Positions 29,276 through 38,412 are shown, numbered from the stretch's first letter. The stretch is DNA of 64,000 bases from Leptobacterium_A meishanense (GCF_037645805.1 NZ_JBBEXE010000008.1:1-64000); one strand, 5' to 3'. Translations and numbers: made by a program. Notes: generated by a model from the sequence alone, not told the origin.

Positions 29276-30784
29276 ATGTCAAAAGTTACAGGAAAAGTTA
29301 CTCAAATTATTGGTCCGGTAGTAGATGTTTCATTTTCCTCGGGATCAGACCTTCCAAAAATTTATGATTCGCTGGAAATTTCAAGACAAGACGGGTCTAA
29401 ATTAGTATTAGAAGTCCAATCGCATATTGGTGAAGGTACAGTACGTACCATCTCTATGGACTCTACAGATGGTTTAAGTCGTGGAACAGAAGCTGTCGCT
29501 ACACAGGCACCGATTCAAATGCCGATAGGAGAGGATGTTTATGGACGTCTTTTCAATGTTATTGGAGATGCTATTGATGGTTTAGGAGATTTGCCAAAAG
29601 CAGGAGATGACGGATTGCCGATCCACCGGGAAGCACCAAAATTTGAAGACCTTTCCACCGCTACAGAAGTACTGTTTACAGGAATTAAAGTCATTGATTT
29701 GATTGAACCCTATGCAAAAGGAGGTAAAATTGGTTTATTTGGAGGCGCAGGAGTAGGAAAAACAGTATTGATACAAGAATTGATCAACAATATTGCGAAA
29801 GGACATGGAGGATTATCGGTATTTGCAGGCGTAGGAGAACGTACCCGTGAAGGGAATGACCTTTTAAGAGAGATGTTAGAATCAGGTATTATCAAGTATG
29901 GAGATGATTTTATGCATTCGATGGAAGAAGGAGGATGGGATCTTTCTAAGGTTGATAAAAAGGCAATGAAAGAATCAAAAGCAACGTTTGTGTTTGGACA
30001 GATGAACGAGCCTCCGGGAGCGCGTGCACGGGTCGCCTTATCAGGGTTGACTGTAGCAGAGTATTTCCGTGATGGAGCAGGTGATAGACAAGGTAAAGAT
30101 GTGCTATTTTTTGTTGACAATATTTTCCGTTTTACACAAGCAGGTTCTGAGGTATCTGCACTATTAGGACGGATGCCATCAGCGGTAGGATACCAACCGA
30201 CCTTGGCAACAGAGATGGGTGCCATGCAAGAACGGATTACCTCTACCAAAAAAGGATCCATTACATCAGTACAGGCGGTTTATGTTCCTGCGGATGACTT
30301 GACCGATCCTGCACCGGCAACAACGTTTGCCCACTTAGATGCAACAACCGTACTTTCCCGTAAAATTGCAGAGCTAGGAATTTACCCGGCCGTAGATCCG
30401 CTAGATTCTACTTCAAGAATTTTAACAGCGGAAATTTTAGGAAAAGAGCACTACGAATGTGCACAACGTGTGAAAGAACTATTACAACGCTATAAAGAAT
30501 TACAAGATATTATTGCTATTCTCGGTATGGAAGAACTTTCAGAAGAAGATAAGCTTGCTGTATCACGTGCAAGACGGGTACAACGGTTTCTTTCACAACC
30601 ATTCCATGTAGCAGAACAATTTACCGGTATTCCAGGAGTATTGGTAGACATTAAAGATACCATTAAAGGCTTCAACATGATTATGGATGGTGAATTGGAC
30701 CACCTTCCTGAAGCAGCATTTAACCTGAAAGGAACTATTGAAGATGCTATTGAGGCTGGAGAAAAAATGTTAGCAGAAGTATAG
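29276..30784 (+). CDS. atpD: F0F1 ATP synthase subunit beta
   Basis: Catalytic subunit of the F1 head. The 502-residue sequence has Walker A GGAGVGKTVL near residue 157, the GERTREGNDL block, Walker B-type VLFFVDNIFRF, and the ALLGRMPSAVGYQPTLATEMG segment. All are intact. In this lineage atpD pairs with atpC away from the other ATP synthase genes, as here: atpC follows after 91 bases and no atpA, G, H, F, E or B occurs in the window. Confidence 0.99.
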   Translation: MSKVTGKVTQIIGPVVDVSFSSGSDLPKIYDSLEISRQDGSKLVLEVQSHIGEGTVRTISMDSTDGLSRGTEAVATQAPIQMPIGEDVYGRLFNVIGDAIDGLGDLPKAGDDGLPIHREAPKFEDLSTATEVLFTGIKVIDLIEPYAKGGKIGLFGGAGVGKTVLIQELINNIAKGHGGLSVFAGVGERTREGNDLLREMLESGIIKYGDDFMHSMEEGGWDLSKVDKKAMKESKATFVFGQMNEPPGARARVALSGLTVAEYFRDGAGDRQGKDVLFFVDNIFRFTQAGSEVSALLGRMPSAVGYQPTLATEMGAMQERITSTKKGSITSVQAVYVPADDLTDPAPATTFAHLDATTVLSRKIAELGIYPAVDPLDSTSRILTAEILGKEHYECAQRVKELLQRYKELQDIIAILGMEELSEEDKLAVSRARRVQRFLSQPFHVAEQFTGIPGVLVDIKDTIKGFNMIMDGELDHLPEAAFNLKGTIEDAIEAGEKMLAEV

Positions 30785-30875
30785 ATAACAGTTTACAGTT
30801 GTTGAAGGGTCATTATGGACCGACATACAAGCCAACAATTAAGAAGCTAAAAACCAAAAACCTAAAGACTAAAAA

Positions 30876-31154
30876 ATGTATTTAGAAATAGTAACCCCCG
30901 AAGCTACATTATTTAGTGGAGATGTTGATTCAGTTGCTGTTCCCGGGATTAACGGAGAATTTCAAATGCTGAATAATCACGCACCGATTGTATCATTATT
31001 AGGCAAGGGGACCGTCAAGATATACGGAGAAATAAAATTATCAAAAGGAGTAAAAGATAAATTCACAAAAGGAGATAAGAACGAAACATTATTGGCAATT
31101 CAATCAGGTACCATAGAGATGAGTGCTAACAAAGTGATTGTGTTAGCTGACTAA
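30876..31154 (+). CDS. atpC: F0F1 ATP synthase subunit epsilon, short form
   Basis: Central-stalk subunit. Only 92 residues are encoded: the N-terminal beta-sandwich (MYLEIVTPEATLFSGDV, GEFQMLNNHAPIVSLL) with a normal stop after KVIVLAD. The C-terminal helical hairpin that inhibits ATP hydrolysis in many bacteria, present in forms of about 130-140 residues, is missing. There is no frameshift remnant downstream, so this is a natural short form. A hairpin terminator follows 25 bases after the stop. Confidence 0.95.
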   Translation: MYLEIVTPEATLFSGDVDSVAVPGINGEFQMLNNHAPIVSLLGKGTVKIYGEIKLSKGVKDKFTKGDKNETLLAIQSGTIEMSANKVIVLAD

Positions 31155-31178
31155 CCTTTCAAGAAATTTAGTATATTA

Positions 31179-31206
31179 ATCCTCATTTTTTAAATGAGGA
31201 TTTTTT
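31179..31206 (+). terminator. Rho-independent terminator after atpC
   Basis: A 10-bp stem, atcctcattt (31179-31188) with aaatgaggat (31192-31201), loop of three, then TTTTTT to 31206. The T tract runs straight into the ATG of the LytTR gene at 31207. Confidence 0.85.
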
Positions 31207-31998
31207 ATGCTCAAAAAACAAATTCCATTTGTTAACAATTGGTTTAAACAGACATTAATAGGTATTTTAATAGCATTGTTCTTGGTGTTCATTCTACTTT
31301 ACCTACAACCGTTTGACACATTCATGTTTAAGCATCCTAATAAAACCCTTCTTTTTTTGGGGTATGGAGCATGCTTATTGACTACACATATGCTTCTTTA
31401 CAGGCTTGAAAAAATAATATATTTTCAGAACCACAACCGATGGACAATAGGGAATGAGGCACTATTTGTTATAATGTATTTTTTGATAGGGACACTTGTT
31501 ATAAATATATACCATGTTTTGGTCATTAAAGAAGTAGCCTTTGAGTGGAGTAATTATGGACGCTTTCTATTTCTTTTTTCACTTCCCATTGCTATTATTA
31601 TACTTCCGTTTCTTATGTATCTCCGATATAGAACAGGAGTATTGCCTACTATGCAAGAGATCATAACCATAGAAGGAAGTAACAAAAAAGATATTTTTAC
31701 AATTGAAAAATCTAAACTGCTCTATGCCAAATCATCTGATAACTATGTAGAGTTTCACTTTTTAAACTCAGAAGGAGAAGTAGAAAGCTTTTTGATGCGG
31801 AGTACCCTGTCCAATATATTAAAGCAAGCCTCTTTTTTAATGAAAATACACCGGTCGTATTTAATAAATCCATCATATGCTAAAGCATTGTCAGGCCATT
31901 CACAAAATGCGTTTCTTGAATTAAAAAAAGGCTCAAAAAAACTTCCGGTGTCAAAAACCTACTATAAAAAACTTCAAGGCTATATAAATTCGCCATAA
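31207..31998 (+). CDS. Membrane-anchored LytTR transcription regulator
   Basis: A 263-residue regulator with four predicted membrane helices at about residues 15-35, 45-62, 85-105 and 118-138, and a C-terminal LytTR DNA-binding domain at about 160-260 (LLYAKSSDNYVEFHF, KIHRSYLINPSYAKAL, LPVSKTYYKKL). There is no receiver domain, so the membrane part may sense a signal directly. The start codon touches the atpC terminator's T tract and has no Shine-Dalgarno sequence; a later promoter or start is possible. Targets unknown. Confidence 0.85.
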   Translation: MLKKQIPFVNNWFKQTLIGILIALFLVFILLYLQPFDTFMFKHPNKTLLFLGYGACLLTTHMLLYRLEKIIYFQNHNRWTIGNEALFVIMYFLIGTLVINIYHVLVIKEVAFEWSNYGRFLFLFSLPIAIIILPFLMYLRYRTGVLPTMQEIITIEGSNKKDIFTIEKSKLLYAKSSDNYVEFHFLNSEGEVESFLMRSTLSNILKQASFLMKIHRSYLINPSYAKALSGHSQNAFLELKKGSKKLPVSKTYYKKLQGYINSP

Positions 31999-32037
31999 AA
32001 AAATGATTTTACCAAAAACAAAAGGGCTATAGTTTCT

Positions 32038-33831
32038 TTACTTTAACCACTTTTTACGGTTTTTGAGCATCTCTTTAGAGGGGGGTAGGCCAGCATCTTC
32101 AAATAGCTTTATAATATAAGTAGGGTTATTTCCCAGCGTTACTTTTGTTTGCCTTTGTTCTCCAAAACGGTTATAAAAAATGACCACTTCATCATTTGGG
32201 AGATAACGCTCCAATAATTCATCCAAATCTGTTGATGGATATATGGTAGTATTGCCAAAAGAAATGAGCAGGTCCCCTTTTTCTAGGCCGGCATTATATA
32301 CCGGGGTTCCCTTTTTTGGATTTTTAGTAATAATCTTGCTTTTTATAACAGCCCCAAAATAAGCTTTAGTATCATCAATTTTTAAGGAAACACCAACACT
32401 TTCAAACAGCTTTTTATAATCGGGCATTTTACTTTTATAGATATAGGTATTGAAAAAATGGTCCCCAAATGCCTTTCCCGCATACTTATTCAAGGCATTA
32501 TGAAGGTTTTCTATGGTATAGGGGGTTTCAGTTTTTCCAAAGGTATTCCAAACCAATTTCATATAACCGTCTAGATCTAGGTTTGCTGCTTCATTTCGTA
32601 AAGATAAATCCAGGGCTAGCCCTAAAACACTTCCGTATGAATAATAGGAAATAAATGTATTTTCGCGGTTCACGGGGTCTACTGAAGTTGCAGCATCAAC
32701 AAAAGGTGCCTGATAGCTCATCTCAATAGGGTTGAAATAACTACGTGCAGGGGAATTCCACACATAATTAAAAGTTGATTCTAAACTTTTTATATATTCT
32801 TTAGGGGTTATAATACCAGCTCTACATAAAATCAGGTTGGTATAATAACTGGTAAAACCTTCAGCAAACCAAAGCTCACCACTCATATTGGCTTCTTTAT
32901 AGTTAAAAGGGTTTAGTGATTTCGGGCGGATACGCTCTACATTCCATGCATGAAAAAATTCGTGTGAAACAGTTCCGATATTATTTTTCATACCGCCCTC
33001 AGAAAGACTTCTTGTGCTGGTAAGTATGGTAGAATTTCGGTGTTCCATGCCATCTCCGGAAGCATTATCAATATAACAAGCTAAGAAGGTATATTCGCCA
33101 TAATCAAATTCAGGGAGTTCTCCATAGACCTTTTTTTCTTCCTGAACGATTTTCTTTACGTTTTCAAAATATTCATCAAGTTCGGCCTCCGTACCTTTAT
33201 GGTGCAATACGAAACGGATGGTATAATTTTTTCCGTTGGAAGTTTCGGTAAACTGCCGTAGGCTATAATTGCTTATCTCAACAGGGCTATCCATAAAATA
33301 ATGGAGGTTGGGGGCAAAGTATAGGTTACCTTTTATATGTTTTAACTGGGTGGCTACTTTCCAATCCAAATCTTCCCGAAGATTAAAATATACCTCAATA
33401 GGATTCTCCGCAAGAAGAGGGGCATACATAAAAGTTGCTGGAATATTTAAGTGGGCATGGGTCTCATCAATTTGCGAATAAGTGCCGTCACCCCTATTCC
33501 CATACAAAGTATATTTTATGGAAACAACACCATCATGCCCGCTCACATTCCATTGGTACGGATTGGGACGTGTTATTTTTAAAGGATTTCCTTTGCTGTC
33601 AGTAACAGTTACACCATATACATTTTTAGCAAATTCATGTAGTGCGTATCTTCCTGGAGAAGTCCTGCTCATTCGTAACTCAACAACACTATCTGTTAAA
33701 TTACTGAAAGAAGCTGTTATCTCTGCTTCATGGTGAACTGCATTTGGGAATGAAATAGTATACCTGCTTGATTGCGCAGAAAGGAAATGTACAATCATAA
33801 AAAGAAGCCCGAAAAAAGAAAGTTTAAACAT
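32038..33831 (-). CDS. M61 family glycyl aminopeptidase-like protease with PDZ domain
   Basis: Exported metalloprotease of 597 residues from the ATG at 33831; an ATG at 33852 would add seven residues before the signal peptide FKLSFFGLLFMIVHFLSAQ. An N-terminal M61 beta domain is followed by the zinc site SHEFFHAWNVERI (HExxH form) with downstream Glu in ELWFAEGFTSYY. A PDZ domain near residues 480-570 reads GTPVYNAGLEKGDLLISFG. The family cleaves N-terminal glycine or alanine. Divergent from bioF with about 100 bases between. Confidence 0.92.
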   Translation of the reverse strand: MFKLSFFGLLFMIVHFLSAQSSRYTISFPNAVHHEAEITASFSNLTDSVVELRMSRTSPGRYALHEFAKNVYGVTVTDSKGNPLKITRPNPYQWNVSGHDGVVSIKYTLYGNRGDGTYSQIDETHAHLNIPATFMYAPLLAENPIEVYFNLREDLDWKVATQLKHIKGNLYFAPNLHYFMDSPVEISNYSLRQFTETSNGKNYTIRFVLHHKGTEAELDEYFENVKKIVQEEKKVYGELPEFDYGEYTFLACYIDNASGDGMEHRNSTILTSTRSLSEGGMKNNIGTVSHEFFHAWNVERIRPKSLNPFNYKEANMSGELWFAEGFTSYYTNLILCRAGIITPKEYIKSLESTFNYVWNSPARSYFNPIEMSYQAPFVDAATSVDPVNRENTFISYYSYGSVLGLALDLSLRNEAANLDLDGYMKLVWNTFGKTETPYTIENLHNALNKYAGKAFGDHFFNTYIYKSKMPDYKKLFESVGVSLKIDDTKAYFGAVIKSKIITKNPKKGTPVYNAGLEKGDLLISFGNTTIYPSTDLDELLERYLPNDEVVIFYNRFGEQRQTKVTLGNNPTYIIKLFEDAGLPPSKEMLKNRKKWLK

Positions 33832-33917
33832 AAAAATACGGTTTTTACACAACGAAGATATTAATTATAAATCGGATTGCTTTTTCTTTTTGAAGACAGA
33901 AACAAAAAATGATGTAT

Positions 33918-33925
33918 TACTTTTG
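33918..33925 (+). promoter_or_regulatory. bioF -7 box abutting the start codon
   Basis: The plus strand reads TACTTTTGCGGCATG, with TACTTTTG fitting TAnnTTTG and the ATG at 33930. The layout copies that at panD (one base different). Transcription would begin at or next to the ATG, which also argues against the in-frame ATG at 33909. Confidence 0.5.
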
Positions 33926-33929
33926 CGGC

Positions 33930-35150
33930 ATGAACAGATTTCCAAAAAAACTAACTTTTAAACTAGCTTCAAGGGAAAAAGAAGGGCTTTTAAGAAAATT
34001 ACCAGAGGCTGGGGAAGGGAAAATAGATTTTTCTTCCAATGACTATTTAGGATTAGCAAAGTCTGAAGTTGTTTCTCAGCACGCACATCAATTGCTAAAA
34101 GCCCGAAAAATGCTGATGAATGGGGCAACAGGCTCACGGTTGCTTTCGGGAAATTATCCTTTATATAAAGAAGCCGAAAAAACACTATGTGAATTTCACG
34201 ACACAGAGGCAGCATTGATCTATAATTCAGGTTATGATGCCAATCTGGGATTGTTTTCTTCCGTTCCGCAGCGGGGAGATATTATTCTTTATGATGAATT
34301 GGCCCATGCGTCCATTCGCGATGGGATATCCATGTCCAAAGCAAAAGCATACAAGTTCAGGCATAACAAATTGGAGCACTTACAGCAATTAATAGTACGT
34401 TGCCAAACTGAGCGCAGTCAAAATAATGAAGAACAAGAAATCTATGTAGTGACCGAATCGGTGTTCTCTATGGATGGGGATAGTCCAAACCTTAAGGCAT
34501 TTGCAGAAATCTGTTTGGCAGAGAATTGTCATTTAATTGTTGATGAGGCCCATGCCATCGGTGTTTATGGGGAAAATGGACAAGGGCTTGTCCAAGCATT
34601 AGGGTTAGAGAAAAAAATATTTGCCCGTGTTATTACTTTCGGAAAAGCCTTGGGATGTCATGGTGCAGCCATTCTAGGGACGGAAAAACTAAAAGACTAC
34701 CTTATTAATTTTTCCAGAAGTTTCATTTATACCACAGGTTTGCCCCCTCATTCATTAGCCACGACTTTAGTAATCTATAAAGCTCTTGCTGTCATTTCAA
34801 ATCCCGATGGCTATCGGGAAGAGAAATCTGATTCAATCGCTTTGATAATTAAAAAAAATATCGAAAAACTCCATCAAAACATTGCTTTTTTTAATAAGGA
34901 AGTCGAAAAGTACCAACTCCAAGATTGTTTTATTCCCAGTACTTCAGCCATTCATTGTTGTATTATTTCAGGGAATGAAAATGTAAAAACAATTGCCACA
35001 ATCATACAAGAAAAAGGCTTTGATGTAAAACCTATTCTTTCCCCGACAGTCCCTCAAGGACAAGAACGGCTTCGTATTTGCTTGCATAGCTACAATTCTG
35101 AAAAAGAACTATCGAAATTTTTAAGCCTATTAGCTACTTTTACAAAATAA
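33930..35150 (+). CDS. bioF: 8-amino-7-oxononanoate synthase
   Basis: PLP enzyme joining pimeloyl thioester and alanine in biotin synthesis; 406 residues from ATG 33930. Visible blocks are IDFSSNDYLGLA, GATGSRLLSGNY, VDEAHAIGVYG and the PLP lysine in ITFGKALGCHGAA. Two palindromic elements lie in the reading frame: one at 34402-34424 encoding RCQTERSQN just before EIYVVTESVFSMDGD, and one at 34802-34819 encoding NPDGYREE. Both fall in surface-loop positions between conserved blocks and keep the frame. First gene of the biotin locus. Confidence 0.95.
   Translation: MNRFPKKLTFKLASREKEGLLRKLPEAGEGKIDFSSNDYLGLAKSEVVSQHAHQLLKARKMLMNGATGSRLLSGNYPLYKEAEKTLCEFHDTEAALIYNSGYDANLGLFSSVPQRGDIILYDELAHASIRDGISMSKAKAYKFRHNKLEHLQQLIVRCQTERSQNNEEQEIYVVTESVFSMDGDSPNLKAFAEICLAENCHLIVDEAHAIGVYGENGQGLVQALGLEKKIFARVITFGKALGCHGAAILGTEKLKDYLINFSRSFIYTTGLPPHSLATTLVIYKALAVISNPDGYREEKSDSIALIIKKNIEKLHQNIAFFNKEVEKYQLQDCFIPSTSAIHCCIISGNENVKTIATIIQEKGFDVKPILSPTVPQGQERLRICLHSYNSEKELSKFLSLLATFTK
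34402..34424. repeat. REP-like element inside bioF (tgagcgcagtc type)
   Basis: The segment gccaaactgagcgcagtc and following aaaat share the core gagcgcagtc with the element at 39103-39130. It is read in frame as C-Q-T-E-R-S-Q-N. Assignment to the family rests on that shared core and on the form of dispersed flavobacterial repeats I recall. Confidence 0.5.
34802..34819. repeat. REP-like palindrome inside bioF (tcccgat/atcggga)
   Basis: tcccgatggctatcggga: two perfect 7-base arms around ggct. The same arms form the intergenic palindrome at 10035-10052. Here it is read in frame as N-P-D-G-Y-R-E. Confidence 0.65.
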
Positions 35151-35163
35151 ATAAAGAACACTT

Positions 35164-35799
35164 TTGAAAAAACTATTTATCACTGGAATTTCCACAGAAG
35201 TAGGCAAAACAATTGCTGCAGCCATTATAACAGAAGCCCTAGAAGCGGATTATTGGAAACCTGTTCAGGCAGGGGATTTGGATAATTCTGATTCCGATAA
35301 AGTGAGTGCATTAATTTCTAACCCCAAAACAACCATTCACCCAAACAGTTATGCTTTGCAGGTTCCCATGAGCCCGCATGCTGCTGCTGAAAAGGAAGGT
35401 ATTGAGATAAACCTTGAGAAGATCAACCCTCCAAAAACAAGCAATCATTTGGTCATTGAAGGTGCCGGGGGAGTGCTGGTCCCGTTAAACACAAAAGATA
35501 CGATTATGGACATTATTCGTCCGGATTACAAAACAATTATTGTTTCCCGGCATTATTTAGGGAGCATCAACCATACATTGTTGACCATAGAGGCATTAAA
35601 AAGTAGGGGATTGACCATAGGGGGGATTATTTTTAACGGCTGTACCCATGACAGTTATCAACATAAAACAACTGAAGAGATTATCATAAAAATGACAGGC
35701 GTACCGGTAATCGGAAAAATATATGAAGAACCCCAATTTGACAAGGAAACCATAAGGCGATATGCTACCTTATTGAAACCAACACTAGAAACACTTTAA
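35164..35799 (+). CDS. bioD: Dethiobiotin synthase
   Basis: ATP-dependent carboxylase that closes the ureido ring of dethiobiotin. 211 residues from a TTG start (MKKLFITGISTEVGKT), which holds the P-loop-like GISTEVGKT. Further blocks are YWKPVQAGD, PHAAAEKE and VIEGAGGVLVPLN. The TTG lies 13 bases after the bioF stop; no ATG near the motif would keep the P-loop. Second step-gene of the biotin operon. Confidence 0.95.
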   Translation: MKKLFITGISTEVGKTIAAAIITEALEADYWKPVQAGDLDNSDSDKVSALISNPKTTIHPNSYALQVPMSPHAAAEKEGIEINLEKINPPKTSNHLVIEGAGGVLVPLNTKDTIMDIIRPDYKTIIVSRHYLGSINHTLLTIEALKSRGLTIGGIIFNGCTHDSYQHKTTEEIIIKMTGVPVIGKIYEEPQFDKETIRRYATLLKPTLETL

Positions 35800-35804
35800 T
35801 AAAT

Positions 35805-36497
35805 ATGAAAAGAAAAATAATCACCATAAGTATTGTAATGATTATGGCTTTTAAAGGCTATAGCCAAGTTGATGAAGATAAACTAGGAGCTTGGTATATG
35901 TATTTTTGGAACACCACCCTAAAAGAAACTTCTTGGGGCTTTCAAGGGGATATTCAATACAGGAATTGGGACCTTATCGGGGACTTGGAACAACTATTGC
36001 TTAGAGGGGGAGCCACCTACCAACCTAAAAACACCAATGTAAAGTTCACATTAGGATATGGCTATATAAAGTCAGGAGCCTTTGGATCAAGCGATGCCAC
36101 TTCTGAAGAAAGCCGGATCTACCAAGAAGCCTTGTTACCACAAAAAGTAGGAAATAGAGTTTACTTAACACATCGGTTTCGGTACGAACAACGTTTTGTA
36201 GAAAATCAAAACTTCAGGACACGGTTTCGGTACAATTTTTTTATAACAGTCCCATTGAATAAAAAAGACCTCGAGCCGGGTGCCGTATATGTCGCATTTT
36301 ACAATGAGTTGTTTATCAATGGACAGCAAGCTATCGGAAATGGAAATAGTGTGACATTGTTTGACCGTAACCGTACATATTTCGCGTTAGGATATAGTAT
36401 CACTAAAAATTTAAAAGCACAGTTTGGTTTTATGCAACAAACCACCAATACATTGCACAAACAGCAATTACAGTTAAGTTTGCACCATACGTTATAA
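35805..36497 (+). CDS. DUF2490 outer-membrane-type protein in the biotin operon
   Basis: A 230-residue exported protein with signal peptide ending at FKGYSQ. It has a beta-strand-rich pattern ending in QLQLSLHHTL, and family blocks WNTTLKETSWGFQGDIQYRN and RYEQRFVENQNFRTRFRY, matching DUF2490. Such proteins are predicted outer-membrane barrels of unknown role. It is packed between bioD (gap 5) and bioA (gap 7), so it must be co-transcribed with them. A role in uptake of a biotin precursor is only a guess. Confidence 0.85.
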   Translation: MKRKIITISIVMIMAFKGYSQVDEDKLGAWYMYFWNTTLKETSWGFQGDIQYRNWDLIGDLEQLLLRGGATYQPKNTNVKFTLGYGYIKSGAFGSSDATSEESRIYQEALLPQKVGNRVYLTHRFRYEQRFVENQNFRTRFRYNFFITVPLNKKDLEPGAVYVAFYNELFINGQQAIGNGNSVTLFDRNRTYFALGYSITKNLKAQFGFMQQTTNTLHKQQLQLSLHHTL

Positions 36498-36504
36498 TTT
36501 GCCT

Positions 36505-37773
36505 ATGACACTATCAAAACGTGACCAAAAACATCTTTGGCACCCCCTTACCCAACATAAGCTGCACCCTGAAGCTATAGGGATTGTAAAAGCCAAAGGG
36601 ACTATCTTATATGACGAAAATGAAAATGAGTATATAGACGGCATTGCTTCCTGGTACACCTGTATGTATGGTCATTGCAATGCGTATATTATAAAAAAAG
36701 TGCGAGAACAGTTAAGCATTCTTGACCAAGTGGTGTTTAGTGGGTTTACCCATGAGCCTGCGGTGAAACTTTCCGAAGAGCTTATAAAAATATTACCCGA
36801 TAACCAAGCCAAACTCTTTTTTTCCGACAATGGTTCTACTGCTATAGAAATAGCCATAAAAATGGCTCTTCAATATCACTTCAACAAAGGGAATAAACGC
36901 AATGTAATTGTTGCATTTAAAGAAGGCTTTCATGGCGATACCTTTGGCGCGATGTCCGTTTCGGGCCTGTCCATTTACAATGGTCCATTCAAAGAGTTTT
37001 TTATTACTGTAGAAAGGATTCCTGTACCAACGGGGAAAAACAATGACAATATTCTATCACAATTAAAAAAGCTGATTGCCAAAAACAATGTTGCCGGATT
37101 TATTTTTGAACCCTTGGTACAAGGGGCAGCTGCCATGAAAATGCACGATGTAGGAGGATTGGACCAGTTGATCCGTTTGTGCCATGAAAACGAGGTAATC
37201 ACTATTGCTGATGAGGTAATGACAGGTTTCGGAAAAACAGGAAAAAACTTTGCTTCCGGATATCTACAAAATCTCCCCGATATTATCTGTCTGAGCAAAG
37301 CGCTTACTGCCGGGGTAGTACCTATGGCAATTACGTCTACAACCCAAAAAATATACGATGCTTTTTATAGTGATGAAATAGCCAAAGGGCTTTTTCATGG
37401 GCACACCTATACAGCCAACCCCATTGCTTGTACGGCAGCACTGGCTGGCATAGAATTGCTTCAATCCAAAGAAATACAGGAAAGCATACAGCGGATTATT
37501 AAATCACACCAAAAATTTGATAACCGTATCAAACAACATCCCAAAGTAGCAGCTACCCGCCAGCGCGGGGTTATTTATGCCCTTGATTTGAACGTGAAGA
37601 TGGAACGCTATGGAAACCTGCGAGATAAACTCTTTAATTTCTTCATGAAAAATGGAGTGTTCCTTAGGCCTTTGGGCAACACTATTTACATCTTACCACC
37701 TTATATTATTACCGAAAAAGAATTACAAAAAATTTATAATGTCATTGAATCAACATTAGAAAAAATACTATAA
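36505..37773 (+). CDS. bioA: Adenosylmethionine--8-amino-7-oxononanoate aminotransferase
   Basis: PLP aminotransferase that converts KAPA to DAPA using S-adenosylmethionine. 422 residues from ATG 36505; a TTG two codons upstream is possible. Blocks: WHPLTQHKLHPE, IDGIASWYTCMYGHCN, FSDNGSTAIEIAIKMA, IADEVMTGFGKTG and the PLP lysine in CLSKALTAGVVPMA. Specificity for the BioA reaction rests on the clear match plus its place between bioD and bioB. Confidence 0.95.
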   Translation: MTLSKRDQKHLWHPLTQHKLHPEAIGIVKAKGTILYDENENEYIDGIASWYTCMYGHCNAYIIKKVREQLSILDQVVFSGFTHEPAVKLSEELIKILPDNQAKLFFSDNGSTAIEIAIKMALQYHFNKGNKRNVIVAFKEGFHGDTFGAMSVSGLSIYNGPFKEFFITVERIPVPTGKNNDNILSQLKKLIAKNNVAGFIFEPLVQGAAAMKMHDVGGLDQLIRLCHENEVITIADEVMTGFGKTGKNFASGYLQNLPDIICLSKALTAGVVPMAITSTTQKIYDAFYSDEIAKGLFHGHTYTANPIACTAALAGIELLQSKEIQESIQRIIKSHQKFDNRIKQHPKVAATRQRGVIYALDLNVKMERYGNLRDKLFNFFMKNGVFLRPLGNTIYILPPYIITEKELQKIYNVIESTLEKIL

Positions 37774-37799
37774 TTTAGTAATATGATTATAGATAATTA

Positions 37800-38390
37800 A
37801 TGATTCACCCGCATACCGAGCTACAATTTATTTCCGATGAAATAGGTTATGGCGTTGTGGCAACACAATTCATCCCGAAAGGCACCATCACTTGGGTGCA
37901 GGACAAGTTGGATGTTGTCCTTACACAAGCTCAAATTGATAAAATGAGCGAGTTCTACCAAAACGTTTTAGACTATTATACCTTCAGGAACCAAAAAGGC
38001 AAGTACATTCTCTGCTGGGATTTGGCCAAGTATGTCAACCACAGTTTTAAAAGCAATTGCTTGACCACACCGTATGATTTTGAGATCGCCATTCGGGATA
38101 TTTATCCAGGGGAAGAACTAACGGACGATTATGGCTACCTGAACATTGCAAAACCCTTTAAAGCAAAAGATGAAGGGACCAAACGAAAGGTCGTTTATCC
38201 TGACGATCTTTTAAAATACCATTCAAAATGGGACAAGGCCATTGCTGCTGCTTTTCAACATATAGAAGAAGTAGAACAACCGTTAAAAGAACTTTTGCCT
38301 GAAAAAACGGTTTTAAAAATTAAAAAGATCCAAAAAGGACAACAGCCGATAGACTCTATTTTGACCTGCTACTTTCCAAATAATAAATAA
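37800..38390 (+). CDS. SET-domain protein, putative lysine methyltransferase
   Basis: A 196-residue SET-domain protein. It shows GYGVVATQFIPKGTITWVQD near the N-terminus, the SAM/lysine-channel block YVNHSFKSNC (SET NHS motif) near residues 79-88 and PGEELTDDYGYLN (ELTxDY) near 108-120. There are no pre- or post-SET cysteine clusters. The family methylates lysine in proteins; the target here is unknown. It lies 26 bases after bioA and 84 before the ketoacyl synthase, in a locus without bioC, but a SET enzyme is not known to replace the BioC carboxyl methylation. Confidence 0.85.
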   Translation: MIHPHTELQFISDEIGYGVVATQFIPKGTITWVQDKLDVVLTQAQIDKMSEFYQNVLDYYTFRNQKGKYILCWDLAKYVNHSFKSNCLTTPYDFEIAIRDIYPGEELTDDYGYLNIAKPFKAKDEGTKRKVVYPDDLLKYHSKWDKAIAAAFQHIEEVEQPLKELLPEKTVLKIKKIQKGQQPIDSILTCYFPNNK

Positions 38391-38412
38391 GGTTTAAACA
38401 AAAAAATAACCC

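Noticed and set aside
29710..30261. 183-residue open frame antisense to atpD
   Set aside because: Fully inside a highly conserved gene; composition is that of a reverse-complement shadow.
36490..36504. tataatttgcc before bioA as a -7 promoter
   Set aside because: Spacing inside the box is TA-nnn-TTTG, one base too long, and bioA is tightly packed behind DUF2490.
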